14,170 nt of DNA from Bacteroidia bacterium (lineage in GTDB: Bacteria; Bacteroidota; Bacteroidia; UKL13-3), in NCBI GenBank assembly GCA_019454865.1, contig JACFNJ010000043.1, positions 1-14,170 of the forward strand. Reading direction: 5' to 3'. Position 1 is the stretch's first letter, and each line of letters opens with the position of its first letter. Of the stretch, positions 8,642-14,170 are shown in pieces. Position numbers and translations under genes: made by a program. Below the pieces are notes generated by a model that saw only the letters and a list, made by a program, of their open reading frames with translations, was not told the origin of the DNA and ran no database searches.

Positions 8642-9871
8642 ATGACAAAAATAAAAGTAGCAAATCCGGTTGTAGAATTGGATGGTGATGAAATGACCAG
8701 AATTATTTGGAAATTTATTAAAGATAAATTGATTTTACCTTATCTGGATTTAGACATTAAGTATTACGATTTGGGAATTCAGCATCGTGATGAAACCAAT
8801 GACCAAGTAACGATAGATGCAGCAGAGGCAATTAAAAAATATAACGTAGGAATTAAATGCGCTACCATTACACCTGACGAAGCGCGTGTAAAAGAGTTTT
8901 CGTTAAAACAAATGTGGAAATCGCCAAATGGTACTATCCGTAATATTTTGGATGGAACAGTTTTTCGTGAGCCAATCGTTTGTAAAAATGTACCACGTTT
9001 AGTGCCCAATTGGACAGCACCAATTTGTATTGGTCGTCATGCTTTTGGTGATCAATACCGTGCAACAGACTTTGTAACCAAAGGAAAAGGAAAACTAACC
9101 ATAAAATTTGAAGGGGAAGACGGAAATGTAATTGAGCATGAAGTATATAATTTCAAAGGCGATGGTGTAGCATTAGCAATGTATAATACCGAAGAAAGTA
9201 TTAGAGGTTTTGCACATGCTTGTTTTAATCAGGCATTACAAAAAAAATGGCCACTATATCTATCAACCAAAAATACAATTTTGAAAAAATACGATGGTCG
9301 TTTCAAAGATATTTTTGAAGAAATTTATACCAACGAATTTAAATCTAAATTTGAGGCAGCAGGCATTGTTTATGAGCATCGCTTAATAGATGATATGGTT
9401 GCATCTGCATTAAAATGGAATGGAAATTTTGTTTGGGCTTGTAAAAACTATGATGGTGATGTACAATCCGATACAGTTGCTCAAGGTTTTGGTTCGTTAG
9501 GTTTGATGACATCAACTTTGGTAACACCTGACGGAAAAACCATGGAAGCAGAAGCAGCACATGGTACAGTTACTCGCCATTTCCGCGATCATCAGGCTGG
9601 TAAAGCTACTTCTACCAATCCTATCGCTTCAATATTTGCATGGACACGCGGCTTGGAGTTTCGTGGTAAACTGGATAATAATACAGAATTGGTTCAATTT
9701 TGCCATGCATTAGAGCAAGTTTGTATAGAGACTGTTGAAAGTGGTAAAATGACAAAAGATTTGGCAGTATGTATTCATGGAAATAAAGTGAATCATGGTG
9801 AACACTATTTAAATACACAAGAATTTTTAGATACGTTAGATGCTAACCTAAAAATTAAACTTGGAAAGTAA
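8642..9871 (+). CDS. icd: NADP-dependent isocitrate dehydrogenase, eukaryotic-type homodimeric class
   Basis: The enzyme oxidatively decarboxylates isocitrate to 2-oxoglutarate with NADP+ in the TCA cycle, in the cytoplasm. The 409-residue protein is nearly collinear with human IDH1. NPVVELDGDEMTRI opens it; substrate residues include S94 (KSPNGTIRN) and R132 (GRHAFGDQYRATDF), which keep the human numbering. K210 lies in LSTKNTILKKYDGRF. The metal aspartates are D250 (RLIDDMVA), D273 and D277 (NYDGDVQSD). AAHGTVTRH is the cofactor-binding signature of the NADP enzymes, and TSTNPIASIFAWTRG and the MTKDLA segment complete the C-terminal half. This class differs from the E. coli Icd type and occurs in many Bacteroidota. 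It is probably a separate transcript: 81 bp lie upstream and a strong terminator follows. No missing residue is apparent. Confidence 0.97.
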   Translation: MTKIKVANPVVELDGDEMTRIIWKFIKDKLILPYLDLDIKYYDLGIQHRDETNDQVTIDAAEAIKKYNVGIKCATITPDEARVKEFSLKQMWKSPNGTIRNILDGTVFREPIVCKNVPRLVPNWTAPICIGRHAFGDQYRATDFVTKGKGKLTIKFEGEDGNVIEHEVYNFKGDGVALAMYNTEESIRGFAHACFNQALQKKWPLYLSTKNTILKKYDGRFKDIFEEIYTNEFKSKFEAAGIVYEHRLIDDMVASALKWNGNFVWACKNYDGDVQSDTVAQGFGSLGLMTSTLVTPDGKTMEAEAAHGTVTRHFRDHQAGKATSTNPIASIFAWTRGLEFRGKLDNNTELVQFCHALEQVCIETVESGKMTKDLAVCIHGNKVNHGEHYLNTQEFLDTLDANLKIKLGK

Positions 9872-10194
9872 GTAACTGATAGCTATTTCATATTGTTGAA
9901 ATTAAAATTTTAAACTCTCATCCCTAAATCGGATGGGAGTTTTTCTTATATAGAATTGCCTATTACAGGTGCTTTTGAAATATTTAAATGATACTTTAAA
10001 AAACGCAAATCAAACGAACTATATACATGAAGCAACAGAATTATTTCATTTAGCACCATCATCTGTTCGTAATAAATAAAAATTGAATATATATTTACAG
10101 AGTTGATATTAAGCAGCATATTGAGTAAAAGAAATGTTCCATTTGTAATGGGTTATTCCGAATATTTAAAAACACTTACTTCGTTTATTCAAAA
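9872..10194. other. Intergenic region without a convincing gene
   Basis: Besides the icd terminator, this 323-bp stretch contains a short open run in frame from 9954 to a TAA at 10077-10079. It has a possible GTG start at 9969 and would encode about 36 residues (LKYLNDTLKNANQ..., ending EATELFHLAPSSVRNK). It reads like plausible protein sequence but is too short to call a gene. The rest (10080-10194) is A/T-rich and should hold the promoter of the downstream operon; I see no good TAnnTTTG element. Confidence 0.45.
9912..9947 (+). terminator. Rho-independent terminator after icd
   Basis: ACTCTCATCC (9914-9923) pairs with GGATGGGAGT (9931-9940), with one G-U pair and a 7-base loop. Two further A-T pairs extend the base, and TTTTCTT follows. 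It lies about 40 bases after the icd stop and fits a plus-strand terminator. Confidence 0.88.
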
Positions 10195-10488
10195 ATGAAA
10201 ACTTCAACCAAACTAATTTTTCAGGCAATAGAATTAAAGGTTAATAAGCTTTTAGCCGAAAATAAACAGCTTTTGCATGAATTGGAAGAGTTGAAAAAAA
10301 GTGAAAGTATATTGAAATCTGAAATTCAGCAACAAAAAAATACTATCGAAACATTACAAACACAAAATAAAATTAGTAAACTTGCTGAAATGCTATCTTC
10401 AACCAAAGAAGACAAAAAAGTGTTGAAACAAAAGTTAAACACTTATGTCAAACAAATTGATGAGTGCATAAGGTTGTTAAGCGAATAA
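10195..10488 (+). CDS. Small coiled-coil protein upstream of zapA, function unknown
   Basis: The 97-residue protein is predicted cytoplasmic, with no signal peptide or membrane segment. Residues about 10-85 are nearly all heptad-compatible helix rich in K, E, Q and L (NKLLAENKQLLHELEELKK onward), indicating a coiled coil. The C-terminal part, VLKQKLNTYVKQIDECIRLLSE, resembles the K-N-Y-x-x-x-I-D-x-C-I-x-x-L end that I recall in small proteins encoded just before zapA in Bacteroidota. That is memory, not a search. The stop lies 10 bases before zapA, so the two are surely co-transcribed. Context suggests a partner of ZapA or a division-associated protein, loosely reminiscent of ZapB in size and coiled-coil nature, but no homology can be claimed. 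Confidence 0.8.
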   Translation: MKTSTKLIFQAIELKVNKLLAENKQLLHELEELKKSESILKSEIQQQKNTIETLQTQNKISKLAEMLSSTKEDKKVLKQKLNTYVKQIDECIRLLSE

Positions 10489-10498
10489 AATAAGCTTA

Positions 10499-10789
10499 AT
10501 GTTAAATGAATTATCTATAAAAGTAAATATTGCCGATAGGTTGTACCCTTTAAAGGTAACACCGGAGCAAGAAGTAATAGTGAGGCAGGCAGCTAAGCTT
10601 ATCCAAGAAAAACTGAAAATAATGCAAAGTCAGTTTGAAATTAAAGATAAGCAAGATTTATTAAGTATGACAATACTTGATATAGCCACACAACTACTAA
10701 AACTGCAACAAATGGTTGCTACGGATGAAGAAGCAGTTGAAAAGCAATTGCTGGAAATCCAAAAACTTTTAAAAGATGTTTCACTTTAA
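10499..10789 (+). CDS. zapA: Cell division protein ZapA
   Basis: ZapA binds FtsZ and bundles or cross-links protofilaments in the division ring. The 96-residue protein has the normal short ZapA layout. The N-terminal beta part, ELSIKVNIADRLYPLKVTPE, is followed by EVIVRQAAKLIQEKL, the characteristic A-x-x-I/L-x-x-K helix of the family. Next come KDKQDLLSMTILDIATQLL, matching the usual D-x-L-x-M-x-A-L-x-I/L-A pattern, and a C-terminal coiled coil that mediates tetramerisation. It sits 10 bases after the small coiled-coil gene and 52 bases before rny, and no promoter or terminator is seen between them, so the three form one operon. In proteobacteria 6S RNA often follows zapA, but the 52-bp gap here leaves no room for it. 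Confidence 0.88.
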   Translation: MLNELSIKVNIADRLYPLKVTPEQEVIVRQAAKLIQEKLKIMQSQFEIKDKQDLLSMTILDIATQLLKLQQMVATDEEAVEKQLLEIQKLLKDVSL

Positions 10790-10841
10790 TGCAAGTGATT
10801 ATTCTTAAAGCAACCACATTTATTTTTTAATTTTTAAACAC

Positions 10842-12377
10842 ATGATAACAATTGTATTAGTAGCGTTAGTAGCGCTTGTGGCAGGTGGGGGAGTAATGTA
10901 TATTGTGAACCAAAATGTACTGAAAAGTAAGTCGGAAGCCTTGCTTAAAGAAGCAGAAGCAAAAGGGGAGCTATTACTGAAAAACCGCCAATTAGAAGCC
11001 AAAGAAAAGTTTTTGCAACTTAAAGCTGAACACGAAAAGGAAGTGAGTCAGCGCAATCATCAGATTGCACAAATTGAAAACAAACTGAAGCAGAAGGAAC
11101 AAAGTTTAAACCAAAAGATTGAAAACACACAACGTAAAGATGCTGAGTTGGATAATATGAAACAAACTTTACACCGCCAGCAGGAAGTTTTTAATCAGAA
11201 AAAAGAAGAACTTGAAAAGCAAATTCAAAATCAGGTAAAGCATCTTGAAAAAATTGCCGGCTTAACGGCTGATGAAGCTAAAAAGCAATTAATGGAAACA
11301 TTAGTAGGTGAAGCAAGAACCAATGCAATGACTTATATTAAAGACATTGTAGATGAAGCTAAGCTAACAGCGGGAAAAGAGGCTAAAAAGGTAATCCTTA
11401 ACAGTATTCAACGTACTGCTGCCGAACATGCCATTGAAAATTCAGTTTCTGTTTTTAATATTGAGAGTGATGAAATGAAGGGTAGAATAATTGGGCGTGA
11501 AGGACGCAACATACGTGCATTGGAAAGCGCAACAGGGGTTGAAATTATTGTGGACGATACGCCTGAAGCAATTATTCTTTCTTGTTTTGACCCAATACGA
11601 AGAGAAATTGCTCGATTGAGTTTACATCGCTTAGTGCAAGATGGTAGAATACATCCTGCCCGAATAGAAGAAGTGGTAGCTAAAACTCGTAAACAGCTTG
11701 AAGAAGAAGTGGTAGAAATAGGTGAGCGTACTTGTATTGATTTGGGCATTCATGGATTGCATCCGGAATTAATACGCATGGTAGGAAGAATGCGATACCG
11801 CAGTAGCTACGGACAAAACTTATTGCAACACAGCCGTGAAGTAGCTAACTTATGCGCTACAATGGCTGCTGAGTTAGGCTTAAATACTAAATTGGCAAAA
11901 CGTGCCGGATTATTGCATGATATAGGAAAAGTACCTGATGATGATGCAGAAACACCACACGCATTGTTAGGTATGAAATTGGCTGAAAAATACAAGGAAC
12001 ATCCGGAAGTAGTAAATGCAATAGGTGCGCACCATGACGAAATTGAAATGACTTCTATGTTATCGCCATTGGTACAAGCTTGTGATGCAATATCAGGTTC
12101 CCGCCCGGGTGCAAGACGTGAGGATAGTGAAAATTACATGAAACGTTTACATGATTTAGAAAACATTGCAATGAGTTATAATGGTGTTGAAAAAGCGTAT
12201 GCAATTCAAGCCGGGCGCGAACTTCGTGTAATGGTAGAAGCTGAAAAAGTAAGCGATCAAAAAGCCGATGAAATTTCAATTGATATGAGCCAACGGATTC
12301 AAAAAGAAATGACTTATCCGGGGCAAATAAAAATTACTGTTATTCGCGAGAAACGCTCAGTGAATTACGCTAAATAA
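10842..12377 (+). CDS. rny: Ribonuclease Y
   Basis: RNase Y is a membrane-anchored endoribonuclease that starts mRNA decay. The 511-residue protein has the standard layout. An N-terminal membrane helix (about 2-22, ITIVLVALVALVAGGGVMYIV) is followed by a long charged coiled coil (about 28-145). The KH RNA-binding domain carries GRIIGREGRNIR (214-225). The HD domain has metal ligands H330 (LLQHSREV), H359-D360 (LLHDIGK), H397-H398-D399 (GAHHDE) and D415 (ACDAISGSRPGAR). The C-terminal segment, YAIQAGRELRV through TYPGQIKITVIRE, is typical. The first ATG fits, because the membrane helix begins at once. It is last in the coiled-coil/zapA/rny operon and is closed by a strong hairpin. Confidence 0.97.
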   Translation: MITIVLVALVALVAGGGVMYIVNQNVLKSKSEALLKEAEAKGELLLKNRQLEAKEKFLQLKAEHEKEVSQRNHQIAQIENKLKQKEQSLNQKIENTQRKDAELDNMKQTLHRQQEVFNQKKEELEKQIQNQVKHLEKIAGLTADEAKKQLMETLVGEARTNAMTYIKDIVDEAKLTAGKEAKKVILNSIQRTAAEHAIENSVSVFNIESDEMKGRIIGREGRNIRALESATGVEIIVDDTPEAIILSCFDPIRREIARLSLHRLVQDGRIHPARIEEVVAKTRKQLEEEVVEIGERTCIDLGIHGLHPELIRMVGRMRYRSSYGQNLLQHSREVANLCATMAAELGLNTKLAKRAGLLHDIGKVPDDDAETPHALLGMKLAEKYKEHPEVVNAIGAHHDEIEMTSMLSPLVQACDAISGSRPGARREDSENYMKRLHDLENIAMSYNGVEKAYAIQAGRELRVMVEAEKVSDQKADEISIDMSQRIQKEMTYPGQIKITVIREKRSVNYAK

Positions 12378-12397
12378 TTTCTTGTTTTTATATTTTT

Positions 12398-12429
12398 AAA
12401 AAGCTGCTTTCAATAGGAGGCAGCTTTTT
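12398..12429 (+). terminator. Rho-independent terminator after rny, possibly bidirectional
   Basis: AAAAAGCTGC (12398-12407) pairs perfectly with GCAGCTTTTT (12420-12429). The inner TTTC/GGAG extends the stem through wobble pairs to an AATA loop. It starts about 20 bases after the rny stop and is followed by GTTTTAC. The A-run on the left makes it a candidate terminator for minus-strand readthrough from the receptor gene too. Confidence 0.9.
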
Positions 12430-12788
12430 GTTTTACGCTTAATAATTATTAAGTAGAACTTAATATTTGAATTTCAATGCTACCCGTTTTGTTTTGTATA
12501 ATGTATTAATGATACTACTTGAGCTAAAATATAAAGTTAGCAAAAAATGTAAAGGTAATTACTGAAAAGAATTAAAGGATATGAAAGACTGAGAACAACA
12601 AAAATCAGTGTTGAAGTTTTTATTAAAATATATTGTTTAAAATATTCTTTCCCTTTTAAATTCATTTATTTGAATTGATTTAATATAATTACATGGTATC
12701 AGAGTGAAAAATTCACAGTGTATAAAATATTATTTATGTTTTGGTGTATGATAATGTTGGTTTAACCCTGAATAGAAGTTTTAATAAA
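12430..12788. other. Convergent intergenic region, no gene seen
   Basis: This stretch of about 360 bp is very A/T-rich and lies between the 3' ends of rny and the receptor gene. I see no open frame of note and no RNA gene. Two small inverted repeats are present: AATTCA/TGAATT at 12659-12676 and GTGAA/TTCAC at 12704-12716. Neither has a T-run in the position expected of a terminator for the receptor gene. Confidence 0.5.
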
Positions 12789-14170
12789 TTAAAAAGTATA
12801 AATCGTCCGTAATGCAAAATTCCTTCCCATGTTGAAAATTCCGTAGTACCCGGTTGTTGAATTGGTATAATATTCAAAATATTTCAATCGGTTTAAATGC
12901 GATTGATAAGCAATATCAAAAACATTATTCACTTGAAAAGTAAAAACAAATTTATTGTACTTATTGCGTAATAACTCTGCTGTTACTCCTATGTTTATCA
13001 GTGTGTAAGCAGGTGTCTGCGTTTCTGTACCGTTTAAACTTAAATAGCGATTTTGAGTTGCATTGAATTGCAATTCAACTTTAGGTACAAATATTATTGG
13101 CTGATTGCTTAATATAATTTCTTGGCTAATACTGCTCATGAAATTTGTAGGTGGAATTAGTGGTAAGTATTCACCTTGTATTCCTTTGTTTTTATATTTT
13201 AAATTTCGATTGTAGCCATATACTATGCTCGTGCTATTATATATTTTAAAGCCTTTTATTTTCTGAGGAAAGTAGGATAAACTAATTTCGCCACCATAAA
13301 GCTGTGCAGATGCTTGTTGGTACTTTAAAGTTCTGTTGCCTTGATTGTCTAATAGTGGATTTCCGTTTACATCCGCTATAGTTTCCATATAAATATAATT
13401 TTCAATGGAGTTATTAAAAACATTTGCATCCAATATGAATATTTTATTTTTTAGATTAATTCCAATATCTCCTTGTAATGAAAACTCTGGTTTAAAATTA
13501 CGGTTGCCTAAATAAATGATATGTGCACCGGGGTCAAGTCCATTACTGCCAATTTCTGTAATGGTTGGTGCTCTGTAGGCTCTTCCTAAATTTGCTTTCA
13601 GGTTAATATTTTTAGTAAGCTCAATTGTTCCTCCAAAACTTCCGCTTAGTCCATTATACGTGTTGTTAAATGAAGCAAACTGAAGAGAGGCATTTGTTGA
13701 ACTTGTTACTTGATGGCTAAATCCTGTATTAGGATTTACTCTTACATAAAAATCATCCCATGTAACAAAGCGCATATCATATCTTAAACCACCGCTTAGG
13801 GTTAATTTTTTATATTTCCATTTAGCATAGATAAACGCACCACCATCATATAGTTTATAATCAGGAATTGGAAAATCTGTGGCATCTAAGTTTTTATTAT
13901 TTTGTAGCATTCCATTTATTCCAATCGTAAGTTCGGTATTCAAAAATTTTGGAGCATTGTATCGAAAGCTATAATTCAAAGTATTTAGCCGCATAAACAT
14001 ACCTGCCTGGCTTGGTAATGTAGGATGAGTAAATTCTCTGCGTATGTTTTGTTGAATCCCAATTAAGAAATCAATAAAGCCATTGCCTATTGCGTAATTA
14101 CTGTTACTGTAAATTCGGTAATGTTGAATGCGTTGCACTAATTTAGGAAGGTCATAGGTATTTAGTTCTT
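12789..14170 (-). CDS. TonB-dependent receptor, C-terminal barrel part; 5' end outside window
   Basis: TonB-dependent receptors import large or scarce ligands across the outer membrane. The minus frame is open to the right edge, encoding 459 full codons before TAA at 12789-12791. A GTG at 14138 lies in this frame but is not the true start: the sequence before it (ELNTYDLPKL) continues a typical receptor segment. The plug domain and TonB box are outside the window. What is visible is alternating beta-barrel sequence with receptor hallmarks: SGGLRYDMR, NLKANLGRAYRAPTITEIGSNG, LGNRNFKPEFSLQGDIG, the GGEISLSYFP strand, FTFQVNNVFDIAYQSHLNRLKY near the end, and a terminal aromatic residue (RTIYTF) typical of outer-membrane barrels. 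Substrate cannot be inferred from this part. It converges on rny with 411 bp between stops. Confidence 0.93.
   Translation of the reverse strand, partial: ELNTYDLPKLVQRIQHYRIYSNSNYAIGNGFIDFLIGIQQNIRREFTHPTLPSQAGMFMRLNTLNYSFRYNAPKFLNTELTIGINGMLQNNKNLDATDFPIPDYKLYDGGAFIYAKWKYKKLTLSGGLRYDMRFVTWDDFYVRVNPNTGFSHQVTSSTNASLQFASFNNTYNGLSGSFGGTIELTKNINLKANLGRAYRAPTITEIGSNGLDPGAHIIYLGNRNFKPEFSLQGDIGINLKNKIFILDANVFNNSIENYIYMETIADVNGNPLLDNQGNRTLKYQQASAQLYGGEISLSYFPQKIKGFKIYNSTSIVYGYNRNLKYKNKGIQGEYLPLIPPTNFMSSISQEIILSNQPIIFVPKVELQFNATQNRYLSLNGTETQTPAYTLINIGVTAELLRNKYNKFVFTFQVNNVFDIAYQSHLNRLKYFEYYTNSTTGYYGIFNMGRNFALRTIYTF

Noticed and set aside
10790..10841. 6S RNA after zapA, as in proteobacteria
   Set aside because: Only 52 bp separate zapA from rny, far too short for a 6S RNA.
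12659..12716. Inverted repeats as a terminator or operator for the receptor gene
   Set aside because: The stems are only 5-6 bp in very A/T-rich DNA and lack a T-run on the minus strand, so chance is likely.
12789..14138. Receptor gene starting at GTG 14138
   Set aside because: The frame stays open to the window edge with receptor-like sequence, and the plug domain is missing, so the gene is cut by the window.

Overview
The window looks like a piece of a low-GC Bacteroidota chromosome. The evidence is a gingipain-type C25 peptidase of the type IX secretion (T9SS) world, a PorE-like TPR/beta-propeller/OmpA protein, a TonB-dependent receptor, a Bacteroidota-style short TatD protein, and starts preceded by A/T-rich leaders with no clear Shine-Dalgarno sequence. 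Base composition and codon style look uniform. I see no insertion sequence, phage gene, CRISPR array, tRNA or rRNA.

Layout. Positions 1-4250 (minus) hold most of a very large exported C25 cysteine peptidase that runs off the left edge; it appears to carry an ILEI/FAM3-like domain behind the peptidase. A 155-bp divergent spacer separates it from a plus-strand series: queE (queuosine/7-deazaguanine synthesis, 4406-5029), the PorE-like OmpA-family protein (5162-7063), a TatD-family metal hydrolase (7157-7822), a tcdA-type tRNA ct6A dehydratase gene broken by two in-frame TGA codons (7826-8560), and NADP-isocitrate dehydrogenase (8642-9871) closed by a clear terminator. After about 320 bp without a convincing gene comes a tight set: a small coiled-coil protein, zapA and rny (10195-12377), closed by a second strong hairpin terminator. 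After another roughly 360-bp gap, the C-terminal part of a TonB-dependent receptor (minus, 12789 to the right edge) ends convergently with rny.

Themes. The C25 protein and the PorE-like protein both point to T9SS cell-surface biology, although queE lies between them and they are transcribed divergently. queE and tcdA both concern tRNA modification. The coiled-coil/zapA/rny set combines cell division and RNA turnover.

The most notable observation is tcdA. Its frame is continuous and family-like over 244 codons, but the glycine-rich nucleotide-binding loop has two TGA codons and one Gly-to-Val change within 10 bases. All three could come from G-to-T changes in one G-rich stretch. Whether this is a real pseudogene, a sequencing artefact or recoding needs read-level data. 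I found no wholly new system in the window.
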